The position numbers and the translations under genes are program-made. A stretch of 64,000 bases of DNA from Obelidium mucronatum (taxonomy: Eukaryota > Chytridiomycota > Chytridiomycetes > Chytridiales > Chytriomycetaceae): NCBI GenBank assembly GCA_025765595.1, contig JAIVFH010000115.1, positions 1 to 64,000 of the forward strand, written 5' to 3'. Shown piece after piece: positions 53,424 to 64,000 of the stretch. The first letter of the stretch is position 1, and every line of letters begins with the position of its first letter. A model generated the notes under the pieces. The model searched no databases, was not told the origin of the DNA, and was given only the letters and a program-made list of their open reading frames with translations.

Positions 53424-56400
53424 CTATTTAAATAACACAGGAATTCCGTAAACAACTGGGGCTGCACCAATGAGATACTTCAATTCACAGCTATCCCGCG
53501 AAAAAGCTACTGCTTCCGTCAAGAGTGGGTACCCCGTGAATATCAGCAACAACTGTTGAAGGATCCCGATAAAAGCGGCGTTCATTTAGGATTCCCTTCC
53601 TCCTCAGTCCATAAACCGTTCCTTGGAAATGGTCTTTCTTGAAGACTTCTCAACAGGAAACATCTCCTCTTTCGCGAGACCGACTCGACACAGCATGGTT
53701 TTTGTAAATCGATCAATATCTCGATCCGTAACATCCCATAGGTTGCCAACAATGGAAGGGCTGTAATATGATAGAGTTTATAATATTCCAGCAACTATTC
53801 AATGTCAATTTTGACCAAACCTTCCACCCATCAAATAGTTCAAGGCAGTCCCAGAAACATCAAATTCTCCTTGAGCGGACAACTTTCCACTTGAGCAACC
53901 CATTAAGAATGCCGCCGCACAGCGGTCCAGGGATCTAACGTGATGTCCCCGTACATATTGTTCAGCCCCTCCGTGCCCAAAGTACCTGTATCAAGAATTA
54001 TTCACCGTCAAAAACCCGCTCTCCCAAAAATACTGTACATAAAAATAGATTTGGATTTCAGATTTTCCTCCAGCTCGGTTTGCGTCGGCGCTCGGTTTGA
54101 AATACCTTTCCATTTGGGGTTTCTGGTAAAAGTTATCAGAACCCTTTTTGAAGAAATAACTACTGAATCACCCTTTGAGGAACTTTGCAAATTGCTTCTC
54201 GGTATTCACCAAGTCGCTACTGGGATTAAGCACGAAATAAAGATCGTCCTTGTCAACAACTGGGGTGCTATGCTCTCCGGCAGCAGATGATAAAAGATCT
54301 CGTAGCATGCATAAGTTCGGAACTCGGGAAATTGAAGTCCCTCGAAGACATGGCAAACTTTCCCACGGGATTGATTGCAGCTTTTTGTCCAGGACCAAAA
54401 CCAAGTGGGGCCTCGTTACTTCCTCCGTAGTCTCTGAGTCTAAGATGGAGCGATGGCGATGAAACTTTGAAATAGATTCCCTAAGAGATGCTTCCATCTG
54501 CAGGAACAAAAAACAATCAAGCTTAAATCCCTGTTTTTCTCTCTTCTTTATGGAAATAGGAGACTCACTGCGTCAATGTTAATTTCATCATACGCTATCG
54601 GGAATCCGGCGTACTGATATGCGTCCATCAAGTAGTAGAGAATATCCTCAACATCGAAAGGATCTGGCTCAACACCAAGTTTCAAAATCATACAACAAAG
54701 ATCCAGATCCAATATAGGTGCTTTTGCTTTTGCTTTTCCTGATATTGCCTTGGTGAGTAATCCCTCCACCGATAACTTGAACTCGTTTAATGCATCCGAT
54801 ATATGGGCTTTCTAAAATCATCTCTGAGCAGTAAACCCTTCAATAACAACACCGTTAGCCCCTGCCACCAAAAATCAGAGACTCCAGCAAACCCACCTTG
54901 AATCCCCCAATCCAGTACTTTTCTACGTGGCAAAGGAGGTCTTTTAATCTTTCATTCAATTCCCGCCTCGTTGTCCACCACTCGGTCTTCTCTTTTTGTG
55001 TTTGGGTTCGGTTTTCTGAGGCTATTCCAGCGGCGGTTTTTGCACTTAAATCGTTGGTAGAAATAATATCCACCATCTCTGTTAAGAGAGTCTCAAGGCC
55101 AAATCCGTCGTCTTCTCCTTCTCGTATTGCCTGTCTTTTCATTGGTAAACGAAAAGTGACAGGCGTGTTTCCCTGTGTTATACGGGTAATGTAGAGATCA
55201 TCCAGGGAAGCTTCCGCTGAGAGAGAAACGACAATCCAATTAGCCGGCAAGTTCTCAAGAACTGATGTGGCGAAATCAATTGGAGTCCAGCTCAATTCAA
55301 AGTTATGCCGCTCGAATAGATGTCCATCAGACCGCTTTTGGTATAAAGAGCCGAGAAGCTCGCGTTTGGTGGTTATTCCGTTGCTTTGGTCTAAGTAGAA
55401 AGCGGTGGCCAGCGACAACTCTTTTGACAGGATTTCCGATATGCCACCGGTAACATATGCGCGAATGATGTTCAAGAGAACAATTCGATGGCAAGTTTCG
55501 TAGACTATTTGAGTGGCACCATAAAGTTTGGCACAGGTGAAAGCTTGTTTCAGTAGGTCGTCCACCAGCAAAATACTCTTTTCCAATGCAGAAGGACCCT
55601 TGACTTTACTTTTGGAAGTAGTGGCACTCGCTGACTTGACAGGGACGCACCAAGGAATGGAGAATGCTATTTTGGGGTCAGATATGCTTGAATATCTGCT
55701 TGATTTCCGGTGCAACTACAAACCAGAGTCGGGAAACATTTCTAGCAAGGGACTTCCGGCCAAACTATGATAAAGCTTCTTGAACTTGATTGTTGAGAGT
55801 GCATTTAAATATTCAGCCTGCAAAAACAAAGCCAACAAGCGAATAAGAAATAATAAGATCAATGATGTCATGATGGGAAAACAAACTTGTTCCAGCCCGC
55901 GCTGAGGAGACTCTTGGACAGGGGCGAGGTACTTTTCCGCTTTTTCCAGCTTTCCTTGCAAGCTTAAGACTCGGCCGATTCGACTAAGTACTTCCGTTTT
56001 CAAGAACGAGAGCCCATAGCACCTGAGGTCTATCAGAGCAAAGAGTTATATTTCCCATCAATAAAAAGCGACAAATCGTCATACCGTCGGATGATTTGGT
56101 GTCAATGCTTCCTGACTTTTTCGTGGGCGTGGTCGGAACCTTTCTTTCTTTTGGAGAACTTAAATAACATTGTGAGAAAGAAACGAAAAAACTGACATGA
56201 TCCAACTTACCCTTCAATGGAGTGGGAACTTTCGAGTTCGACCAACGACTTAAACGTCATAGCTTCTTCGAGTTGGGAATTGGCAATTGTGTACAAGTTA
56301 AGAGCCGAATCCAAGTCATCTTCCTTGAGCAGTAAGTCCCCTTGTCGAACCAGCAAAATTACCGCTTCCGACGCCGATGGTCTCATCTGAAACCAATTTA

Positions 56401-59400
56401 GCAGACATTTACTTCAGGAGATTAGAATAATCACCTGTAACTCTTCCGTTAACTTGAGCTCGGTCCTGCTGTCCTCCAACAGTCCACGCCTACACTTCAA
56501 TTCCCCAAGATTTGCAGAAAATATTTGCTTATAAGCTGGAGAATGGGATGTCTCCGCCACAGACTCCCCAAGCTTGAAGAAATATTCAGCCTCGCCGACA
56601 GAGCCTCGAATTATCAAAAGAGATCCGACCCAAGAACAGTATTCAAAATATCTCTATAAATTGAACAATTTTTAAAAGTATCCATTCATGAAAACGTGAT
56701 CCAAGCTACCTGCGCAATCTGGAATCGTGATGTCTTAGACAACGAGTCTTTGGACGTCCATAGCTTATTCAGTTTGCGGATACAGCTCATACCCTCGTTT
56801 ATAGATTCTGCTAGATTTCCCTGTAATATGCAGCTGTCAGCCAAAGTGGCCGGAGAAAAATTAACTACCTTGAAGAAGAGCAGGTTGGAATTCACAAATT
56901 GAGAAAAGGAAGGAATCAAACTATTCGGAGACAGCACTGGAGAATCCTTCATCAAAAAAGTCGAGCGGCTGTTTACGAATTTTAGCTCGAGTAATAGCAT
57001 TTGGGACTTTCAATTACCCCTGATCGACATCTCCAATATTGCAGAAGTAATGAGCATAAAATAATTTCCATGTTAAAGCAGCATCCTCGCCAAGGGGCGC
57101 GCTTGTTTCAATGATCCCCTTCGCTTGAAGGTACGCTTGCCCTGCCTTCCCGCTGTATCCCAGACGCAAATACAGGTGACCAATTACACACAAATTATGA
57201 ACGGCTAATGAACCATTCTTTCAGATTTTTTGTGTTTAAAGATCGCAATTATTCATGAAATACCTTTTGTTGGAGCGTCCGGTGTCGAATAGTTGGAGTA
57301 ATCGAAGAATTAACCTCCTTGTATGAATCTGATTCAGCTGTTCGTTTATATGCCCAAATGCTTCAGCGAGGGTTTCTAGTGTGCGTGTAAGTCGAAAATT
57401 GAGAAAACCGGCAGTTCCCTACCAAGGTTCTTGTATGCTTCATCCAAAGCAAAAAACTTATTTTTGAGGTGAGTGATACATTCGTCGGATTCTTAACAAA
57501 GCAGCGTTATACAGCTGAATGAGGATCACTGGTTATACACTTACTTGAAGGAAATGGATGAACTCCAAAAAGAACTCTCTTCCACAATTTAAGGGCGAGG
57601 AGCAAGGATGGTCCACCAAGAGATCCATTCTCATTCAAACAAATCCCCAAGGTCGTATGCGCAAAAGCCAATTCCGAGGCAGCGCAGTCGCCCACATCTG
57701 AGTCATCGTCCCACCGTGATGGCTTAAAAGTACCGCATATGGTAAGAAAAACGAAAAAAAAAACAAGAAAGAAACCTCCCGAACCTCTTCTATGTACATC
57801 GATAACACGTCAATGGCCTCGTTGCAGTATGTGACGGCTTCATTCAGGTCTGGACAATCAGCTAATCGGTGCAAATTCGCCTTTTGAACAAGACATCTGA
57901 CAAAAGCATCAGACCAGTGAAGCCTTACGAAAAGGACCAACCTTCCTCGTCGAACCGGGTTTTGGCCACGTTCAGTCAAATCAAGTATGATCTTCATCAC
58001 ATCTTCAATTTTCTGGCCGTCAACTTTCCCATTCGCCAAATATTGCATTAAAAACTGCAGTTCATACTCCAGCAAAGCAAGCGACGAAGAAGTATCAACT
58101 GGAAAGGATATCAGAGATGTCAAGCGAATGTCGCCATTCGATTGAGAATTCAGTACTTTCATGGCCTTATCCAGGGATTTTCGAAACGCAGCATCTTTAA
58201 GCGACACTTTAATATCGTTTCCCACCGCGTATTCCAACATTCTCTGGTAGGCCAGAACGCACTCCTTGATATAAGAAAAGTCAATAAATGAGATAAACTG
58301 TGGTTCAGGGTTTTTTTGTTTCACCTCCATGTTGTTCAGAGAATTTGCGCACATGGCAACAGCTTCATATCGCTTTGTCAACATCTGCTTAAACTCTCCA
58401 ATTTTCAAGGGAGTATCCGAACCATCAAGGCACAGCGTTAGTTGACTACATGATGCTTTCAGCCAATCTTGAGCACGCTCATAGTCTCTGCTTCTGTATA
58501 ATTCAGTTCCAACATTATAGCACGTTGTTGAAATCCAAGTCAATCCATCCCAAAAAGATAACCCAGACGATATCTGAACAGCCGCCTGCAGCTCCTGACA
58601 GGACTCAAACAAAGCGCGGGACGATGCTTCTGCGCGCACTTGAAGACGCTCAAGTACAAGCTGATGATTGAGGGAATTAATTTTCTGACAACGCCTTCAT
58701 CGGGAAAGATTTGGGACCGATTCATCCACCAGTTGAAGCATTTCAAAGAGCTCGAAAGAATGCTTTCTAAACTTTTGAAAGAGAGTCCTTCTTGTCCTTT
58801 GGATTGGTCCGACATGACACCATCCACAGTCGCCAACCCTTTTTTTAAAACTTCAAGAATACGACCATAAAGTCGGGAAACCTCTTTAAAAGTGTCTTGC
58901 GACATTTCCTGCGTCGATGAATCCAAAAGGTGGTTCAGATGTTCGATGGAATTGTTGACTAAGCGGCCTTCGTTTTCAAGTTCAGACACAGGGCATTGTC
59001 CATTAACAAAAGAGTCGATTTCAATCAAAGAAACAAGAGCGGCGGCAAGGCATGCAGATGATGAATCAGAGTCAAGCACTGTTTTCGATATTTGTCGCGC
59101 AAGAACACAAACACGAGCAGACAGGACAACATCATCGAGCTAAAAAGGAATCAACAAAAAAAAACACAAGCTTATAAAAATAATAAAGTAATCAAACCTT
59201 CTTGGAAGAATGGAAACAGTGATCCATCATCAGTACAACTTTGTGGCCCACTTGATTAACTGGTATTTGCTTATTTTCAAAGGCGTCAAGGACCCATATA
59301 TAAAAGTCGGAGAGAGCTTCGCGTTCAATTTTTTCAAACACTGTTCCGGCGACAGTTGAGATTGACGAAAGAATAAATGAATATACCTTGAATGGATTTT

Positions 59401-61113
59401 TCAAAACAAACAGCTGATCGAAGAGACAGATCCGCAAATATATCAGGAGTAAATGAATTCGAGTGGACCAAGAACCGAATACTCAAATAACGGCACCGAA
59501 ATGCAGCCAATGGTGCTGAATTTGCAGTGAGAAATCGGTGGTAGGACATCGGCTAACATACCCAGCAACGACGAGGAAACCTTTTGCAGATATCTGAAAA
59601 TAACATCAAACATGCGACAGCTCAAAGCAGGATCGACTGCCTTTAGTTCTTCACACCAATAAAACAGGCCAAACTTTCCAAGAATGAGGCGATCAATAAT
59701 CTAGGGCGAACAGTCAACAATTGAAATTACAAGCGAATCGAGACAGTTACTATTGAATGCTTTGTGTATCCTTTCTTGATGGCACATTTTAGAGAATTAA
59801 ATAACATCGCTGTGGCAAGCGATGCAGGTGGACCAGCACACCAGGGTGGATGTTCGCCAGGCGGTGATTGATTAGTTACGTAAATAAGCATTAACTCTTG
59901 ATTTGGAATAGTTGTTGTAACCAAATTAGGTTTGACGAATTGGGTTTGCGTCGCGCTGGACTTTGAGCGAACTGTGGCGCTTTTAGAAGACAAAGGGCGA
60001 CTGACAGCAGAACCCTTCATGTTATCCAACGGTTCAGATACTGAAATTCTTGAATGGACCGATTTCAATAACGTCTCGGCATGTAAAATCTAAAAACGTG
60101 GTAACGCCGTAACTCAGAAGGAGACAACGGTATGACTGTTTTCATACCTGATTGGCTTCAATTAATCGAGTAATAACGTTTGAAAGCGCCTTTTCTGTTT
60201 CAAAACTCCAGTAGCTTGCGCGAAAGTACCCGTCCGCCTTTTTGGTAAAGTCAATAAACTGCTGGTCAAATCCAGATTCATGGCGTTCCATTTCTCCAAG
60301 CTATTCGCAGCGTCGGCACATATTTGAGTAATAACAGAAAAATAGCACGATTGTGATTGAGATTCTGATGTCGCGTCTTTTACAACAGTCGGTTGATTCG
60401 GGAGGTACCGTTGACTAGGACCACTTCGCTGGGCAATATTAACCTTTACGAAATTCACTTTAGATTTCATTGGCTTCATGTTCTCGACGGAAACGGATGT
60501 GGCATTTTCTTCTGGTGAGGGCCCAGTGGTGGGAATCGTGTTAAGGGTTTTACACAACTGATGCAGCAGTTTCAACGCGAATGATTTTAAAGTGCGAAGC
60601 TCCAAGGAAAGACCCAGATTGACGTTTTTCATTGCATCTGTGATGTTTGATATTGAATCCTTCGTCACCAGCGTTGAAGCTGACTTCTTGTGATTCAGAT
60701 GGAGGTTGTTATTGGATATGGCCAACAACGGCGCTAGACGCGTTCTAATTCGGGCGGCGAGCTCAAGGGTACATTTTGAATAGTCTGAGACCGATTCAAG
60801 GAGAGTCTCAAGCGATGTCGCATGTTCTGCAGCTGCGGTACGAGTACTGCTTGGTTTCAAATTGCTGGCACTAGCTGCTGCAGTCATGGCTCATTAACCA
60901 AAGTATACTAAGCAAATAGAACATAAGACTCACCTTTTGAACGAGGTTTCAATGTGCTGTTTGTCATGGTCCTCGCTTTTATCTGGCATAGCTTGATATC
61001 AACGCTGAGTGAAACATACATCCCATCTTTCAAAAACTCACTTTCTGCTCGTTGATGCCGCTGTCCTTATTTTTTGAGGCTGAGGTGCCCAGCACTTTAC
61101 GAGTTGTTGACAT
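53424..61113 (-). CDS. ESP1: Separase (cohesin-cleaving C50 protease)
   Basis: Very long gene with many short introns. The start MSTTRKVLGT (61113) joins through two small introns to MTAAASASNLK. Most of the product is a helical repeat superhelix. The C-terminal protease domain contains LVLVLDKKLQSIPWESLPCL, VPNLCMLRDLL, DDLYFVLNPSSDLVNTEKQF, the catalytic His in YFGHGGAEQYVRG (codon 53973-53975) and the catalytic Cys in FLMGCSSGKL (53895-53897). These are followed by IVGNLWDVTDRDIDRFTK and the terminal CELKYLIGAAPVVYGIP. Separase cuts cohesin at anaphase. The 3' join near 53580-53650, between KERFMD and NAAFIG, needs an intron I could not place. Exon structure of the 8 kb is only partly resolved. 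Confidence 0.93.
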
Positions 61114-61276
61114 AATTAATAGTAAATATCAATATGATGAATTCGAAATAAAACTGTATTTGCTTGAAGCTCATTACTTGCACTTATTATATATTTTCTT
61201 TCGCTATACCACTTGATGATATTTTGATTGGAATTTTGTTCAGCAGTAAAATAACTTAAGTAGAAAGGCTTAAGTA

Positions 61277-61666
61277 TTAAGTAGGAACACGCTGCCAAGA
61301 CGCGTCCCTGCAAGTGCAGAGGTTGTGCATTAATTCTACCTGCGCCTCCAATTGACGCAGTTCTGCATGAAATTGGGCTCGATCAGAAGCACGGTCTGCT
61401 GCGGCTTGAGCACGATCTGCTGCGGCTTGACGACGATCAGCTGCGGCTTGATTCTCAAGCGCAAGTATCCTGGCTTGGTGCTCGAACAATGACTTTGTCA
61501 GCCATTTCAGCCGAGAAAAGACTTCCAGAACTGGAGGCACAGCAACGCCAGCCATCTGGGCGTGAATCGCTACCGAGTTCAGGTCGTTGGTTGCGATTAA
61601 AGTTGCTGTTGGAATTTGGCGGATTGTACCGGAATAATCCAATAGACGCATCCACGTGCTTGTCAT
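61277..61666 (-). CDS. Coiled-coil protein, divergent paralogue 1 (frame-broken)
   Basis: About 130 residues from the ATG at 61666 (MTS...). The C-terminal half has LKWLTKSLFEHQARILALE, a run of AADR/QAAADR heptad-like repeats and a closing LEAQVELMHNLCTC. It mirrors the plus-strand gene at 62210. In the N-terminal third, the block homologous to the partner (DASIGLFRYNPPNSNS) lies in the next frame, so two opposite indels, at about 61645-61660 and 61560-61590, would be needed to align them. Without them a different 25-30 residue segment is made. It may be a diverging or dying copy. No known domain besides the coiled coil. Confidence 0.5.
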   Translation of the reverse strand: MTSTWMRLLDYSGTIRQIPTATLIATNDLNSVAIHAQMAGVAVPPVLEVFSRLKWLTKSLFEHQARILALENQAAADRRQAAADRAQAAADRASDRAQFHAELRQLEAQVELMHNLCTCRDASWQRVPT

Positions 61667-62209
61667 TTGCACGGTTTGGAATGGCTTTGTAATTTTTGGG
61701 ATATTTTTTTTTGGGGTTGACAGAGCTTCTTTCGCCATCCTCCATAAATAGAAAAATGAAAAATGGAGGCGTAGTACCAATCGAAAAGTGCTGAGTAAAT
61801 GCCCCGAGAGGTAATAAAAGTTATCACATTCTATTTCTTATCAATGGGTACACAAATTGGTTTGCTGACAAACCCAAACAATGTCAAACTGTAGAAGGCA
61901 CACCGATGGGAAAAGGCCAAGTTTTATTGCAAATAAATCATATTGCAGTATTATTCCCGTGACATGCCAAAAGTTGAATATTCCAGTTGACTGTTTATTT
62001 TATTCCTTGGTTGTAGAGAGTTTTTATTGAACACACTGGACAGACAAGGTTTGATGTAACCGGCCGCGAGTTTTTCATACACCCATCGGGGCATTTTCCC
62101 TATTGGTGCGCCTCGTTCTCCCAATTTGCTATTTATAGAGAATGGGAAGTGTGTTACCACAACAAAAAAAAAATCCCCAAAAATTACAAAGCTATTCCAT
62201 ACAGTTAAA
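61667..62209. other. Divergent intergenic region with inverted shared leader
   Basis: Separates the two head-to-head coiled-coil paralogues. Each start codon is preceded by the same roughly 40-base leader in opposite orientation (CCAAAAATTACAAAGC, then ATTCCA, then the ATG), so the duplication included the 5' flank. Within it, 61780-62100 holds no supported gene. Confidence 0.6.
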
Positions 62210-62671
62210 ATGACCAGTGCGATCACACTCAACGAGAGTGAGATCTCTGTAAGTGAGTCCATCGGATTATTCCGATTTAACCCAGCCCCTTTGAATCGCC
62301 GTCAACAAGTACAATTATCAGCTGCAATGACTCCTGATGTGGTGGTTCAAGATGCTTCTCCTCCAGCGATGGAGACGTTTTCTTGGTTACAGCGACTGAC
62401 AAAATCAGTCTTCAAGCATCAAGCCAAGATTATAGCACTTGAACAACAGGCTGCCACCGACCGCGCCAGTATAGCGGCACTTGAACAACAGGCTGCCAGC
62501 GACCGCGCAAGAATAGCAGCACTTGACGCAAGAATTGCAGCGCTTGAAGCTGAGCGCATTGCTGACCGTCTCCAATTTCAAGGAGCAATACTTCGATTGG
62601 AGGCGCAGATGGAGCTGATGCGCAATAACTGCAGTTGCGGTGGTATGTCAAGACAGAGTGTCTGGGCTTAA
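62210..62671 (+). CDS. Coiled-coil protein, divergent paralogue 2
   Basis: Intact 153-residue product from the ATG at 62210 (MTSAITLNES), an in-frame start that matches the partner's. The N-terminal 50 residues are Ser/Gln-rich with SIGLFRFNP. LQRLTKSVFKHQAKIIALEQ then opens a long coiled coil with repeats of the form ALEQQAA.DRA. It ends LEAQMELMRNNCSC, a Cys-x-Cys pair shared with the partner. The coiled coil suggests oligomerisation; the family is unknown. An upstream ATG-like start at 62126 is a weaker choice. Confidence 0.65.
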   Translation: MTSAITLNESEISVSESIGLFRFNPAPLNRRQQVQLSAAMTPDVVVQDASPPAMETFSWLQRLTKSVFKHQAKIIALEQQAATDRASIAALEQQAASDRARIAALDARIAALEAERIADRLQFQGAILRLEAQMELMRNNCSCGGMSRQSVWA

Positions 62672-62794
62672 GAATTAACAATTGCTATATATTTATATGC
62701 ACGTATACAATAAATATCCGTTAAATAATGCTACCAACTTATAATTACGTTTTTTCTCCTGCTTTCTCAAAGGAAGTTGTTTCAAGAGCAAAAA

Positions 62795-64000
62795 ATGCGG
62801 TTGTCATTCAGCCATTCCCGCCAGAACGCCTCAACCCATCCACAACAACAGCAAAGAATGATATCTCTATTCCGAATCTTTCTAGCAGTTGCCCTGGTTG
62901 CAGCAATCGGCGCAGCAACATGGATCGTCATCATGAAGAGCTTCGGAAACTCCCAGCAGCAGTTGGCGCCAATGGGACTCGATGGCTGCTTTGACCCTAT
63001 AACCGGCGACCCATTTTCACTGTTTGCGTCTACAAATGATCCCGTTTCGCAGACATCCGGAGAATGTGAGGCGTTGAAGGACCTAGCAGTGAGGTTTGGG
63101 TTTGGGTGGATTGACGGGTCGCTGTGTCTGCAGAATGTGAGTAATTAAAGACATTTAATCTGAACGACGCAACTGGTTGTTGGAAGTTAAAAATCGGGAC
63201 TCTCTTTAGACTACGATTGTTAATCCTGCCGATTCGTCATCGTTCTTGCAAGCGGGGTTTTGCGATCCCACCACGGTTTACTCGTTTCGTGTTTATAATC
63301 CGCCAATCACGCTTTCAGAGTATCCGAATTCGCTTTTGTTGTTTAGAAAGTTGTGGGGGCTGGGGCTTCATAATGCGTTCTATGGGAGCAAGGTTTTGGA
63401 TCCTTTGTTCAAAACTTTGGCGACGCCGCCGTACCTTGCGGTTCTGTAAGTTGTTAAAACCTGAAAAAAAAGCGGGGGTGAATTAATCCGCCCTCAAAGA
63501 AACCTGACGGGTTCAGTAGAGAATCAGAAAAACAATTCCAGAATCATGAGCGGCGAGATACCCGAGATTCCAAGGAATCTAAAGTTTTTGCAAGCAATCT
63601 TTTTAGCAAATAACAACTTTTCTGGATCAATTCCTTCTTCGTTGTCGGATACTATTGGATTGATGTATGTTGGTTTTTATTATTTTGTTGTTGATATACA
63701 CGTGATTAAAAATAATTCCAGAACTTTCGCAAATAATACGTTCTTGTCTGGTCCGTTACCTGCATCTTCTATTCAATTGAAATCTCAAACTCCTCAATGG
63801 ACAAACACGATGCGTTGCAATTTCAATGGCACGGGACTTTGTGTTCCTCCGAATTGGAAGTACCAGCCAGCTTGTATCAGAACGATAGCCAACTCAATAC
63901 CGACATGTTCCAATGACTCGTCACCTGTTTCTTCTGCCCCAGTACTTGGGATTGATCCTCGGGATCCAGGGCCTCTCCTTCTCCAGCCTTTTCCCGATTC
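62795..64000 (+). CDS. Leucine-rich-repeat membrane protein (3' end beyond window)
   Basis: Partial gene, cut by the window edge. The start chosen is MRLSFSHS (62795). A single membrane segment (FRIFLAVALVAAIGAATWIV) near residue 30 is followed by an extracellular Cys-containing region (DGCFDPITGD, GECEAL) and LRR units (LQAIFLANNNFSGSIPSSL, then ITFANNTFLSGPLP) of the plant-receptor-like GxIPxxL type. Four exons are visible, with introns at about 63137-63209, 63446-63542 and 63666-63720, all with matching phase. A Ser/Pro-rich stretch begins before the edge. Chytrid genomes contain many such LRR proteins; the ligand is unknown. Confidence 0.8.

Overview
This window comes from a eukaryote, most likely an early-diverging fungus of the chytrid type. 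The support is: introns of about 45-100 bp with GT...AG ends (one has a perfect TACTAAC branch site); a fungal GH18 chitinase with a chitin-binding module; a ThrE/Prm10-type membrane protein; a CAB2-type phosphopantothenoylcysteine synthetase; an actin-maturation protease; and an LRR membrane protein. Genes are very closely packed on both strands. The placement is inferred from gene content alone.

Layout. (1) 0.3-15.4 kb: ten consecutive same-strand bHLH-zipper transcription-factor genes, 54-285 bp apart. Eight of them carry one to three copies of a short motif, R-[MLIA]-T-P-x-x-[LIVFM]-[MLIF], in otherwise disordered N-termini. The fourth copy is damaged. The tenth has lost the basic region and helix 1. 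This array is the most unusual part of the window. (2) 15.4-20.9 kb: eIF3g, tRNA-Glu(TTC), a VOC/glyoxalase-fold protein, an ACTMAP-like actin protease and a single-TM protein with a duplicated four-cysteine module. (3) 21-26.5 kb: a low-complexity hypothetical gene with a GC-rich 5' part, and a large vWA-domain protein. (4) 26.7-31.4 kb: FAHD1-like acylpyruvase, divergent from a broken glycosyltransferase gene over only 39 bp, then an F-box/ankyrin relic and a gene-poor stretch. (5) 31.4-43 kb: ASCC3/Slh1 double-cassette helicase, head-to-head with PPCS, then an ERCC6L2-like Snf2 ATPase. (6) 43-50.4 kb: ThrE/Prm10-like transporter, a small multi-TM protein, secreted chitinase and a tandem pair of multi-TM paralogues. 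(7) 50.6-61.1 kb: prolyl oligopeptidase and separase. (8) 61.3-64 kb: a divergent pair of coiled-coil paralogues and a truncated LRR membrane protein.

Many genes, including conserved ones such as eIF3g and ASCC3, show apparent one-base frame breaks, several next to homopolymers. I therefore treat most as probable sequence or assembly errors, and call pseudogenes only where several lesions cluster. Exon boundaries were inferred by eye from splice signals, frame continuity and homology; multi-exon genes are given as whole spans.
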